Positions 10,236 to 21,448 of a DNA stretch of 24,738 nucleotides are shown in pieces. The DNA comes from Trachelipus rathkii (Eukaryota > Arthropoda > Malacostraca > Isopoda > Trachelipodidae), in assembly GCA_015478945.1 (NCBI GenBank), contig JABUQX010103742.1:15001-39738 (forward strand). Reading direction: 5' to 3'. The notes beneath the pieces are model-generated. The model was not told the DNA's origin. It was given only the letters and a program-made list of their open reading frames with translations, and made no database searches. Both the position numbers and the translations under genes were made by a program. Positions within the stretch are counted from its first letter, which is position 1. Each line of letters opens with the position of its first letter.

Positions 10236-10737
10236 TATCCCCAGATTGGGGTAGCATACACCGGAACAGAAAAGTAGTAGAAGAATATGATGCAAGTCGA
10301 AAAGAACCCCCCCCTTTTTACCGTCTGCCTTTAAAATACTCCATTGAAGAACTCGTCGCAATCAAAAATCCACGCCTAAGGCTTCACGAGACGCGCGAAG
10401 GACGCCTCACTGTGATTATTTCGTCAATGGTCGGGGTTCAATCCCCGCCATTCACGTAATGTTATGTACCTTTCTTCTCTCCTCTGCAAAACTCAAATTC
10501 CTCTTCTTCAGGCATTACTTAACTGACGCATCTACTTTTTATTCGGTTTCCCAGCCGGTCGATTCCAGTTAATACTCACCACTATACATCCGCCTAACAA
10601 CAGACTATCCATCCATCCTTTCCATATGACCAAACCATCTCAATAGTACTCATGTTTATTCTGCTCATTAACGCATTTCTTCAACACGCCAGCACAACGC
10701 AATTCCGTGATGCGTTATTCCACATTTTATCAATTCT
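10236..10737 (-). mobile_element. LINE copy F: 3' end fragment, antisense
   Basis: This is the minus-strand LINE 3' end. The hairpin CCCCAgatTGGGG is at 10239-10251, followed by ACACCGGAACAGAAAAGTAG and GATGCAAGTCGAAAAGAAC, then the C-terminal block with CCAGCCGGTCGATTCCAG at 10550-10567. At 10737/10738 the sequence returns to AGAAGATGACGCAAGTCGAAAAG, i.e. about 450 bases back. Copies F and G therefore share a direct tandem duplication (about 10282-10737 and 10738-11222) rather than being two complete insertions. Confidence 0.8.
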
Positions 10738-12609
10738 TAGAAGATGACGCAAGTCGAAAAGAAACCCCCACCCCCTTTTACGCGTTCCCTTCAACACCAC
10801 CAGTGAGGCTCGTGCGCAAATTAGAAAAAATCCACCCTAAGGCTTCACGAGACCGCGACGACATCACTGTGGTATTTCGTTCATGTTATGGTTCATTCCA
10901 TGGGCCAGGCCACAATACCTCCTCACAAAACCCCGCGCATTCACTCCTGTTATGCACGCTTTCTTCTCGTCTCTGCAAACTCACTCCTCTCCATCAGGCA
11001 TTCCTTAATTGCCTCAATCCACTTTTTGTCTTCAGTCTCCCAGCCGGTCGATTCACAGCACACTCACCACTATACATTCGCTTAACCAACGACTATCATC
11101 CATCCTTTCCACATGACCAACCATCTTCAATGTTCTTTCATTTATTCTCCATCATTTCTCCATCCCTTTTCTTCACACCAACACAACTCCTTATGCTTTC
11201 ATTCCTCATTTTTCACTTCTTCTCAACACCTAACATCCCTCTAAGATTATCCATCTGAAACACATTGTGCTTTAGATCTACAACCATCTAACCTAACTTC
11301 ACACCGCGGACTCTACTCACTCTCTACCAAAACTTTACTCTTATCTACATCTACTTTCAAACACCCTCCTTTTACGCACCCTGCCAAGCCCCTCTACCAA
11401 TCCTCTCACTCTTCAGATTCGCCACACAAAACCAAATCATACCGCATACTAAAAGTAAGGTACCCTCCACTCTCCATCCATTTCTCCATCATTCTAATAC
11501 TTCCCCTGCCACCCTTACTTCTAATCCTTTCATAGCCGCCATCCATATACAAATTGAATAACCAAGAAGACATAACACATCCCTGCCTCACTCCGTTGTT
11601 AATTTTAAACTAATCACTTTCAACTCTATTCTTCTTATTCACGCTTAACTATCATTATACATACTTTTGATTCCGCAATTCAAAAATCTACCACCAACAC
11701 CAAAAAACACTAACACCTGCCAAAGAGCTTCCATATTTAATCCTGTCATACACCTGTAGTTAATCCACAAAACCTTAATACAATTTATTCTTCTCTTATT
11801 TTCTCAATCATTTGTTTCAATGTAAAAATTTGATCCACACATACCTCTACCACTTCTAAATGTGCCTTGTTCAATCAGTCCTTCAGTCACTCAACGTACT
11901 CTTTTCAACCAATATATCAGCAATATATTCTTCCTACAAAACTTAATAAACTACATTCCTCTTAGTTCCCGCTACCCTTATTTAAGGGACAATTAACTGC
12001 CTTTTCCCTTCAATCCCTCTGGAACTATACCCTCCATAAACGCTTGTTAGCATACTTCAAATCATTCATCACCATCTCGCCTTCATTTCATCAGTAATTT
12101 CATCTATACCTGTCAGATTTACCCTTCTTCAACTTTCTCACTTTACCCATTACCCCATCCCCAAAATAACTATTTCTTCTAACACATTAAGCCCACACAC
12201 ATTCATATTCACCTCTTCATTACTGTCAAATGTTATGCAGATTTTCCGAAAGTGTTTCCATCGCAGCACTTCCTCGCATCATTTCATCGTTACGAAGTAC
12301 ATCCTCTATTCATTATGCTTTGCAGATTCTCCTTACTCTCCAATTCTTAACCTTTCGCGCTTCCTATTCCTTTATCCTCCCCCATTCATCTTCCTTCCAA
12401 CTGTTTTCAATTACCTCATTTTTTCCTCCCACGTATGCCAATTTTTAGTCTTTATTTTTCCTCCTTATATAATTCCAACCAACTTTCTTTTGAAACCTGA
12501 TCATTGGCTTTTATAGTACACTCAACCACGCCTCTTTTTTCTACTTTTTTAACCGCTTGCATCACATCTCTTAATTCCAACAGTCACTGTTGAGATTCTT
12601 AATTCCTAC

Positions 12610-13149
12610 TTAAGCATATCCACATACTTCTCTTGCACTAATAACAAAGGCTTCCTTCATTTGCCTCCAGATTTGTTCAGTTTCATCTTGTTCACATTCA
12701 ACTGATTTATTTGCATGCTCTCTTAAATATTTTTCCTTATTACCTTGTTCACTTAACTTCTCACTCTTAATTTTTCCCACTTCCTTCTTCCTCTCCATCC
12801 AAGTCCCCACAAAATTGATCTTAACAATAAACAACGTAATGATCCGATAATCCCATCCCCAATCCCCCCCTTCTAATTTAATATCCATCACATATTTCAA
12901 CATCTCCTTCACCAACACAAAATCAATCATAATTTTCACTTCGATACCATCTCTACCTACACCAATTCTAGTATACTTATGAATACTCTTGTGTTTGAAG
13001 AAAGTATTACTTAAACACATACTTTTCTCCTTACAAAAATCAATCACCTTCCTACCATTCTCATTTTCTCCCGTCACCCCGAAGTCACCTGTTATACATA
13101 CTGTTCCTTTATGGTCACCTATAAAACCATTGAGGTTGGGCGACCTCAA
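12610..13149 (-). pseudogene. Endonuclease segment of LINE copy G
   Basis: This is the longest open piece of any LINE copy, 179 codons. It encodes the C-terminal part of an APE-type endonuclease followed by a linker. Visible blocks are LNGFIGDHKGTV, TGENENGRKVIDFCKEKSMC, NTFFKHKSIHKYTRIG and MIDFVLV. N-T-F-F...T-R...(S)MIDF-V corresponds to the T-W...S-Q-I-D-Y-I/V block near the catalytic end of the domain. The upstream E-T and GDFN-type motifs are partly outside this piece; GDLNGW is seen in copy E. SAREVCG near the end is a family block ahead of the RT. The first codons lie in a hairpin (13125-13154) and are probably not original. Confidence 0.8.
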
Positions 13150-13154
13150 TGGTT
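13125..13154. repeat. 12-bp perfect inverted repeat within LINE copy G
   Basis: AACCATTGAGGT at 13125-13136 and ACCTCAATGGTT at 13143-13154 are perfect inverted copies around TGGGCG. Copy E has only one orientation here (TTGGGTGACCTAAATGGTTGG). Copy G thus has an extra inverted copy of its own sequence. Confidence 0.9.
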
Positions 13155-13248
13155 ATCAATCAGTCTCCTACTCACCCAATGCAAAACATGAATCAGGTTA
13201 TCCTAGAAAATTGCACTCTCCTGAACATCACCCTCAGAAGGAACGCAT

Positions 13249-13256
13249 GTTACAAC
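13249..13256. repeat. Target-site duplication, left copy (GTTACAAC)
   Basis: Eight bases identical to 13539-13546, directly next to the MITE end. An 8-bp duplication is the hallmark of hAT transposase. Confidence 0.92.
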
Positions 13257-13538
13257 CAGGGTTGTGGAGTCGGAGTCGGTTAGTTTTGAATGAGAGTAGA
13301 GTCGGAGTCCGGCATTTTTTGAAAGGGTGGATGTGGAGTCGGTAAATTTTGAAGAGGGTGGAGTCGAGTCGGTAATTTTCAAGAGTCGGTTAATTTTCAA
13401 AAGAGTGGTGTCAGAGTCGAAGTCGGCAATTTTCAAGGGGTCGGAGTCGGAGTGTAAATTTTGAGAAGTGGAGTCGGTAATTTTGAAGAGGTGGAGATCG
13501 GCAGTCTGGAAAATTTTTGTACCGACTCCACAACCCTG
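13257..13538. mobile_element. hAT-type MITE, 282 bp, complete
   Basis: The element has perfect 17-bp terminal inverted repeats: CAGGGTTGTGGAGTCGG at 13257-13273 and its complement CCGACTCCACAACCCTG at 13522-13538. Identical 8-bp flanks GTTACAAC follow on both sides. CAGGG ends and 8-bp duplications are characteristic of the hAT superfamily. The inside is built of GGAGTCGG-type short repeats alternating with TTTTGAA/TTTTCAA and has no transposase, so it is non-autonomous and must have been moved in trans. It lies in the endonuclease part of LINE copy G; joining the flanks and removing one GTTACAAC restores sequence colinear with copy E. It therefore inserted after the LINE did, or was carried along in it. 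Confidence 0.93.
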
Positions 13539-13546
13539 GTTACAAC
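13539..13546. repeat. Target-site duplication, right copy (GTTACAAC)
   Basis: Right-hand duplicate of the MITE target, identical to 13249-13256. Confidence 0.92.
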
Positions 13547-13686
13547 CACACATACCTTGACTTTTTCAAACTTAAATTTAACCATTAGACATTCTAGTAC
13601 TCAAGCAAAAAAATCCAGCTATAGTCTGTGGCCACAGATCACTTCATAGAATACGGAAATATTCTGTTGTTGCACATTAGCCCAGA

Positions 13687-13719
13687 CCACACACACACAC
13701 ACACACAACACACACACTA
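13687..13719. repeat. (CA)n microsatellite
   Basis: About 30 bases of CA dinucleotides with one interruption. They lie just beyond the last recognisable LINE copy G sequence. Confidence 0.9.
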
Positions 13720-14540
13720 TTAACACTTCAACGGCACGCTTCCGGCTTTATGCTATGTTTCAGTTACATCGAGGCATCATTAATGATATCCTGTGCTATC
13801 TAAATAGCATGGCGTGCATTGCAGCATAGCGGTCTGCCTCAACATTTATTATCGATTACATTCAATAGTACCAGGGCATTTGATTACATACAATTATCGC
13901 CGCAAGGAATAGATAGAAGGACGCTTATGGGCGATGCGACGAGGCCTCTTCCGAGGGGCATATATATATATATAATTATATAATATATATAGTACTATTA
14001 GTATTATTAGTATACTTAGTATATAGTAGTATTATATTATATATATATATATATATTTTATATATATAAACTTACTTTTTATCTTAAAATTTGTTATGCG
14101 GCTATGCATGGGGCCCGGGGGAGGGGGGGGTTTAACAACGGTGGAGCCAATACCAGGAAAATCTAATCTTAAGAGCCGGCTATCCTATAACTGAGCGTCC
14201 ACGCTTACGTGTTGCGCCATCCGACGTTTAAATTCTGCGCGAATCCCAGGTAGAATTATAATACCCGGCTTAACGTGCTACGCGTGAGGTTAGTTTGAAC
14301 AGGGCAGTGCGCTGTGCGTTATGAGAGATGTGAGAGATCAACCTGTCCTTTCGCGCTACGTAGCGTTATATATAATATATATATATATTAATATTATTAA
14401 TAGGTATTATGATATGAAGTATATATTATATATATAGTAATAATATAGTAATAGGATTATTCATATGTATATATATATACTTATATTCTAGATTAGTAGT
14501 ATTATATTATAGTAATACTATTTTGCAGAGGATTGCATTT
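13720..14540. other. Unassigned sequence with two interrupted AT arrays
   Basis: AT-rich arrays with odd G interruptions at about 13961-14070 and 14365-14525 enclose a more GC-rich stretch (14100-14350) that starts with a G/C homopolymer block. No gene is recognised. From here on repeats are interrupted and ORFs are short, as in low-accuracy consensus. Confidence 0.6.
14155..14210 (-). mobile_element. Possible noisy tRNA-like (SINE) A-box region
   Basis: GAGCCGGCTATCCTATAACTGAGCGTCCACGC resembles the minus-strand form of a tRNA D-arm (consensus like CTATCCACTGAGCTACC), with a few inserted bases. A convincing B box is not seen at the right distance, so this is only a suggestion. Confidence 0.22.
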
Positions 14541-16439
14541 TCTCGTGAGTCCTAGGTGTTCTTATGGGCTTAGGATCTATAAGAGAACATAAATTATCGT
14601 CAGAAGTAAGCTGGGTAAGCCATATCGAATAATATAGACGCCTAACAGTTATGGCTATTTTTGAGAAAGAGGTTTTTAAATCTAGTGTGCAATGTGAAAG
14701 AATCTTGGCACTTGATAGGGGCCGGGTTTGAATTTAGCGTATAATATTGGCTCCATTTATGTGAGAGAAATGTGAGGTTAAATATTAATTAAGTAAAAGG
14801 CACCACGTGTTATGTATGAATGGCTTAGTTTCGGCTTTTGTATATTCGTGAAGATAGTACTTACTTGGTATGGCAAAGGAGTAAGTAATTTAAGTCTGGC
14901 TGTCAGATTTATCAAACGCACGTAATGGGAAGTGTATAGCTGAATTCTCTGATTCTGGCGTTGAAAATTTGCGACACTTAATGAAGAGTAAGTGTGCTGT
15001 GATTTCTAAAGCATGCATGTTGTCCTATAAATGATCTTAAAGAGAGTAAAAGTTATTAAAAAACTGGGTTGGTTTGTGCAGTAAGGGTAAATTAGAGCAT
15101 TATCTTAGTATGTTTAGCGCATATAGCTGGGCGTTTACTGGGGTCTTAGGAGAAGCCCTGGTAATTGTATACGATGCTAGTAATTTTTGTGCTGCTATTC
15201 AGTACCACGTAATCTGTTCATATAGGCATAATCGTTTTGCTACTTTCTTTATACAGATAACTGTAGCCTTTATAGAAATGCCCCAAGCCCTACTTTTCTC
15301 CATGTAATCCTATGAGCTTTATGATTAAGGCATATACTTAAGGCTGTGCGTAGGCTATGATATAGAAAATAAATAACTGTAATAAAGATGTTTGTACGTC
15401 GGGTTCTTTTTGTTAAATGAAGTTTATATGTTTATTAAATATTGAATAGAGTTAGCTACTATTTATTCAGTGGCGGAGTAATTGCATGGTAAAACAAGAG
15501 AGGATCAGAGATATTTGGAAAAGGAAAATCTATGCTACGACGAAATAATACAGTCATTTTATAAAGTTTATATTATTTAGTTGAGGCTTGCATTACATTA
15601 ATTTATCTTTCTGTTAGCTAACGACGCGCGGCTGTCGGTCTTGCAAGAGAGCATGTATATAGTGTGGTTTGCTGTACGACCGGGTGCAAACCATTCTCAT
15701 ATATGTAAATATTACTTCTAGTAATATATATTTTTTAGTGCCTTATTTATTTCTTAGCTTGAAAGTTTATTGTTTGTCAGTTGTTAGAAAAAGTTTATGG
15801 AAGATTTATTATAGAATTTTTTTTTTAAAGATATTAAAATAAGATAAGATTTTAGTTTTTGTGTTTTATTTTTTTTGATTTTTTTTTATTATATTTTTTT
15901 TTTGTGCTAAGAAAAATAATTTTCAAATAAGATTTAATTGGCAGATATGTGGCAAATGTATTTTATATTTTCTAATGAAGGAAGGACAAATATATTTTGG
16001 GTATAGAATGTCGAAGAATTTAAAATAAGTAATATTATATTTATTGAAGTTATTAGAGTTGTTTTCATTGTTTCAGTGAATATAAATAAATTTGAATAAT
16101 CTAAGAATAGCGTTTTTGCGAAAGAATAGGCTTTTTATGCTTTCATTAACTAGCATTGTCTGTTGTATAGAGAGTAGGCACGCATTCTATTGTTAAAAGG
16201 CTGTATATATGAACGCTGACACCCCCGCCGCCCCACGCGTTTTACAGTTTTGGTTTTGATGTCTATCAATATTCTTTTCTCCTCTCCATCTGAACTATTT
16301 AGGGCTGCTAATTAGACATTTGGGCTTGTCTTAATATTAATACGGCGATAAAAAAAAAAAAACTGTAAGCTTTTTTTTTGTAAGTTTAAGATAATAATTA
16401 CTGAGCGGCTATTATTAAGTGTTGGGCGTAATCTCTATT
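14541..16439. other. Unassigned AT-rich sequence
   Basis: No gene, RNA or transposon is recognised. A 77-codon open piece at 15074-15307 matches no family I know and has no supporting signals. T-rich blocks lie at 15815-15905. CACCCCCGCCGCCCCACG at 16220-16237 is an isolated C-rich spot. Confidence 0.5.
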
Positions 16440-17382
16440 TATTTCGGTGGTGGTGGGCAGGTAGGTGGGAGCTTGTAGGGGCATTATTAAGTATGGGCGT
16501 GTGGTGGAATGTAGGAGGGCTACAGTCATTGAGTGAGCTAGGGTGGCTATACGAGTGAGTTGGGGGTGTGTTGTTACCTGTGTTAATGTATATCAGGATG
16601 TGAGAGCATATGGTTGGAATAGAGGTAATTGGATTGCTTACAAAAAAGTTTCATTTTGTTTCTAGATGGAGCATATCTTGGGGTGTTAGTTAGAGTGTAA
16701 GAAGAAATTGATATAATTAGGTAATGAAGTATTAGTAGTTAATGATGATGATAAGAATGAGAGATATAAATGAAAAGTATGATGTAGAGGAGGTTTGTTC
16801 ATCGTGGATAAAGGTTAATGAATGATATAGTCGTTGTTAAGTAAATATGTGATAGTGGTGAGTGTGTTGGGTAAATGCGACGGTCGCATGCGTGGTAAGT
16901 ACGGCGAGAGTAATAAGTGAATTGAGATCGGTAGAATGAATGGTCTTGGAGGAGTAGTAAATGAGAGTTTGGCAGAGGGCTGCTAAAAGATAAGGAGGTA
17001 GGGCATAATAGAGTGATATAGGGCGGGATTTTGTGAGGGGGTTTGGTTGTGGCTCAGAGCCTGGGGCAGGGATTGAAGGTCCTAGCAACCTTGAGCGATA
17101 TAAGTGCTCATTGTGTATGCGGTCCGTTCGCAGGTCCGTGAAGCTCTAGGTGATTGTCTGACTACGAACGTCGTAGTTCAGTTTTTACCTAATTTTTTTT
17201 ATAAGTAATAAAATATTATTAAAAACAAAAATTTAAGAATTAAAAATAGGCACAGAGGGTGCGTAAGGCTGGGCTTTCTTTTCGATCTAATTAGTGATTC
17301 TTCTATCTAGCTATTTGCGTGTTTGCAGGTAGCATGTCACGCGCCCTTACCTTGTTGGGCTTCAGTCTTGGAGGAAAAAGAA
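16440..17382 (+). mobile_element. LINE copy H: noisy sense copy, C-terminus and 3' UTR
   Basis: Matches to copy D can be followed block by block: GGTTGGAATAGAGGTAATTG against GGCTGGAATAAGAGGTATGG; GTGTAAGAAGAAATTGATA against GTGAGAAGAATTGATAA; GGCGGGATTTTGTGAGGGGG; GTGAAGCTCTAGGTGATTGTCTGACTACGA; GGGCTTTCTTTTCGAT; and a final TAGCATGTCACGCGCCCTTACC. The 5' boundary is vague. Inserted and missing bases are far denser than in copies A-G. Around 17190-17245 an AT-rich piece (CCTAATTTTTTTTATAAG to AAAAATAGG) is present that other copies lack. The copy ends in an AT array like copy D. Confidence 0.7.
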
Positions 17383-17560
17383 TATATATAATATATATTA
17401 TATATATATATATATATATAATATTATATAATATATTTATAATATTATTCTATATATATATATATATATAATATCATATATTATATTATATTTATAGTTC
17501 AGTAGTTCTTATTACTTTATATATGTTATTATAATTTTATTATATATTATATTAGTAATG
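17383..17560. repeat. AT-rich array, tail of LINE copy H
   Basis: AT dinucleotides with frequent phase slips follow the 3' end of LINE copy H, in the same arrangement as the tail of copy D at 7565. Confidence 0.7.
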
Positions 17561-17813
17561 TTAAATTAATTAAAGCTGTTATTTCACACTCAGCTGTGCA
17601 GTATTATGTAAATATGTATGTTGTATAAAGCCTACTTCATAAATAAGTATAAGGTATAATCTTATAGAGATATGAAACATTATACGAGAAATTATAGTTT
17701 TACCTGTTTCGAGTAGCTTACTTAATAGCGGCTTATGTCTCCTGCTTAGAAGAGTGAAATTGCAAGAGGAGACCTTGTAAAAATTATAGTCTCGTAAAGG
17801 CGTGGTTTTGGCA

Positions 17814-17990
17814 ATATATAATTATATATAGTAATATGATTATAGTAATATATATAGTATATTAATATATAAATGCAATATATAATATATGATTAATTAT
17901 ATAAGTAATCATATATATATGTATATATTATATATTATTTATAGTTATAATTATAATAGTATAGCTAATCAGTATTATAGTATATGATGG
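17814..17990. repeat. Interrupted AT array
   Basis: TATA-type dinucleotides with scattered G, C and phase changes. No flanking element is recognised. Confidence 0.6.
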
Positions 17991-20160
17991 GTGATTAGCT
18001 AATATAAACATGTTATTTACGGCGCTTAGCAGTGGGTATTCTATGAGTGCTATTTTGATAAGTTGCGCGCAGGGTTTATTAAAAGTTTCATTAAAAAATA
18101 TTTATTAATTTTGCCTAAAACGATCTCACAGAGCTATGGATTTTAGATGTATGCAGTAATTGATAAAACTAAAGTTATGAAAATATTATAAGATAAGTAT
18201 CATATTATTCGCTGTTAAAAGTTCATAACATACCGTAGCAATACTTATTTATTAAGGATAAATAATTATTTAGAGATTTAGCTTATGTTTTGCCTTGGTC
18301 AGTTCAATACTGTTTCGATAATACAGGTTTCTGTCTTGCTGCACAGGAGCAACCGATTTGCGCTGTTGCTGGGTTTTGTAATAGTGTCAGAATGACAGCA
18401 TCTAAATTTTTTTATATTCTATCTATTGGAATATTTTTGGTTCTTTCTCCTCATTAATCGATCTTATTAATTTATTAATAACGATACAATGACTGCCTGC
18501 TCACTAAGTGTGGGAAAACTCATCTTTTCCACAGGTTAACTAATTTAATTCTATACAAGAATTAATTTTACGATCTTTCTGTTTTGATTTTTCATTATCA
18601 CGTAGTGTAACTGATTATGAAGCCCTATTGAACTATCTTTTCTTAAGGTACACCATATACGTAATTCTTGGAAATTTTCATTCTGGTGCATTCTTTTAAT
18701 GTTTGCCTGTTGTGTATTCTGCTCATATTTTTGTGCAGTATTTTAGCGTTGCATGTGTCGACGTTGTATCACTTGATCTTAAAATATAGGCCATTATATA
18801 TGTGTTATTAACTTAAATTATGTGAATAAATTGAGTATCTTAATATACTATTAATTAGAGGAGTTAAAGTGTAAAAGTAAAGTATAAAAACAAAGTGTAA
18901 TATTCTTTATTTTAATAATTAATTTAAATTACAGAAAATGTTAAATATTATGCATGCTTTTAGTTATTTATTTATTTTATTATGCTAGATTAGTAGGCTC
19001 TATAGCATTATTGATATATACCACAATACATTCACAATGATAGTTACAGTTTAGCTTTTGCCTTTCAGTTAGGCGGGCATAAATTTCATGCCACTGGGCA
19101 TAGAATATACAATTTTATAATAACTATACCCAAATTTGGTTATTCATGGGCTTAGCACAAGTTAAGTAAGGCTGCAACATCTCACCATCTGCCAAGAGTA
19201 CACGGCAATGTCGCAAAGCACTTAATTTTTGGGCATTTCTGTTAGCGCTGATTATGTCTTGTAAGTAAGAGCAGTCGGCAAGGCTTTTTTTTTTTTTTTT
19301 TAATAGTATGGTGCCTACATTGTACTAATTTATATTTCGTCTTAGTGATGCGCGTGGCAGGTCACGTGTTAGCTAAGAACTGGGCTGACATAGAAGGAGC
19401 GGGCTAGAGTTACATTACAAGTCTATATTTTTTTATGCATAGTTGAATTTTTTGTGCCCTTTTTTTAGTGGGCTTCGAGCGCAGACGTGGGGCAAGAGCG
19501 TCGTCCCCGCTGGGCTCGAGAGAGCCTGAATCTTTCGTCATGCTTGCGATTTAATGCTGTATTTGCATTGCTAGTATCGGCTGATTTGTAATTTTAAACG
19601 CCACATGTATATAAATAACGTTCCATATTGCGAGTAATGCGATTTTGTTGAATTATGTGGAGGGCACTATATTTTTGAAGGCTGAGGCATATATGTCATT
19701 TTTCGGCGAGCATTGACGCTGCTGCCACATTTGATTCCTATATTTCTTAATGTAATAGTTGTTATTAATATAAAATTTATTTTTAGGCTTTTGCTATTTT
19801 ACTGCTATGTCATATTAAGAAGAAAACAAATAGAACATGCCTACTGAAGACTCGTTAACGGTTCTCAGCTAGGCAGATTTTGTATCATATGTAGTTTTTT
19901 CAGTCTTGGTTTCCTCCGGGCGAGGGCGCTACTGCTGCGTGGGCGTAGCAGACGTGCTGGGCATGGCGGGACTAGTAGTCTGCTCTGTTAGGAGGCAAGG
20001 CCATCATACAGGCTTTGTTTGGTTAAAATAAAAATTAACTTATTGGCAACTTTGACTCTATTGCGCTTGAGTATAATTACGAAAAATAATTGATTAGCAT
20101 GCGTTTGGCGTCCGATTATATATCTGTTCGTTTAACTATGCCTTTATAAGGAATCAAGTC
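17991..20160. other. Unassigned sequence, no gene recognised
   Basis: AT-rich sequence with a T run at 19287-19301 and a short GC-rich spot at 19470-19530. The open frames are short and unlike known proteins. No splice-bounded conserved segment was found. Confidence 0.5.
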
Positions 20161-20780
20161 ATTATATAATAGTTATATATATATATTACTATTTATATTA
20201 TATATTTTATCATATTATATTAGTATATATATGTATATTATTATTATTATATATTATAATTATTTGCTCAAGCGGCTTGCATTATTCCCCCGCGGCGTCT
20301 CTATGTATCTAAAATCTACTAATGCTAGCAGCCTTATAAACGGTAATTACAGTTTTTTAGATTCTAGGCAGTAAAATTTTCAAATCCCAATTATATTCTT
20401 AACCATGATTAAGGGTATTTAAACGTTATGAATACAGCCAACTTTAATATGTTTTATCTTAATTGAAATATGTCTACATGAATCGAACATGCCTGGCATT
20501 CTTTGCATTGAGCAAGTTCATTGTAACTGGGTCGTGAATGCGCTTAATGCTGTGTGCATTTTGTGCTATTTATTTTCAATATGATATAGTACTAATTGTT
20601 AATATAATTTTATAGTATATATATATATATAATAATGATATCAATGTATATGTTATAGATAGTTATTGATAATTGATATTATATTATTATATATATATTA
20701 GTATTTATTATATATATATATATATATATAATATTATATTATATTTTATAGTAATATATGTTATAATAGTTATATGATAT
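20161..20780. other. Two interrupted AT arrays with intervening unassigned sequence
   Basis: AT arrays lie at about 20163-20262 and 20612-20780. The 350 bases between them contain nothing recognisable. Confidence 0.6.
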
Positions 20781-21065
20781 ACAGCGGAACAGTAGGGGGC
20801 TTCGAGGGCCGTACGGATACATAAGGGGGGGGGATCGTTTTGCATAGCGCGCTCGTAGGGTGAGGGGCTGCGTTAGTGAAACGCGTGCCGCGTGCAGACG
20901 GACGCGGCATACGCAAGAGCGGGGTTCGCGGAGTATTCCTGGCGGAGCCAGGATGGTGAGGGGAATTGTCCTAGCCGGCTGTGCTTCGCACGGAAGTCGT
21001 AAGATTCCGACGTGCGCTTGCGCATGCTCTAGCAGGTCTACTTCTTGGTAGTGGCGTCTTAGGTT
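20781..21065. other. GC-rich island of unknown nature
   Basis: A GC-rich stretch lies between AT arrays, with a run of nine G near 20825 and CG-rich words such as GTGCCGCGTGCAGACGGACG. The arginine- and cysteine-rich 63-codon frame at 20860-21051 is what GC-rich random sequence would give, and it is not called as a gene. Confidence 0.5.
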
Positions 21066-21282
21066 TTATACATCACGCCAATTATTGAAGGGGCCAACGT
21101 AAGGTTTACATGGGTAATTAAATAAGTTTTAATTACTATTCTATGCATTTATTGCATGCTGTTTTTTTTTAATAGCAGATTTTTTTTTTTTGAAAAAAAA
21201 ACTAAAATTTTCGGCTGATTTCCATATTAAGTGTATTCGCTTTCTTAGCTGTATGCATTAATTAGTTTTTAAGATACGATGA

Positions 21283-21448
21283 TGACTGATATATTATATT
21301 ATATTATATACTTTTATATATATATAATATATATATAATATATATTATATAGTATATATTTAGTAGTATATTATATAGTATTAATATTATATATAATATA
21401 ATATTATAGTATATATATAACTATTATAGTTTATAGTATATAATTGTA
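21283..21448. repeat. Interrupted AT array
   Basis: About 165 bases of AT dinucleotides with phase slips and occasional G. Confidence 0.7.

Larger units (their letters stand above)
10738..13650 (-). mobile_element. LINE copy G: longest copy, endonuclease to 3' UTR, antisense, with MITE inserted
   Basis: Read on the minus strand, this contains part of the APE-type endonuclease (about 13650-12640), the spacer, the RT (about 12220-11400, with a frame-broken YADD near 11436-11449) and the C-terminal region, ending in the duplicated block shared with copy F. The first bases of the 3' UTR, including the hairpin, are absent from this unit, which supports a duplication rather than a separate insertion. 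A hAT-type MITE interrupts the endonuclease at 13257-13538. The 5' boundary is unclear; recognisable sequence stops near 13650, shortly before a CA microsatellite. The element is broken by many frameshifts. Confidence 0.85.

Noticed and set aside
10707..11258. 183-codon open frame on the + strand
   Set aside because: It is antisense to LINE copies F/G and spans their duplication junction; not a gene.
13203..13553. 116-codon minus-strand frame with DST/TDS repeats
   Set aside because: It is the hAT-type MITE's short repeats read as codons.
15074..15307. 77-codon open frame
   Set aside because: No homology that I recognise, no splice signals or context; within the range expected by chance in this sequence.
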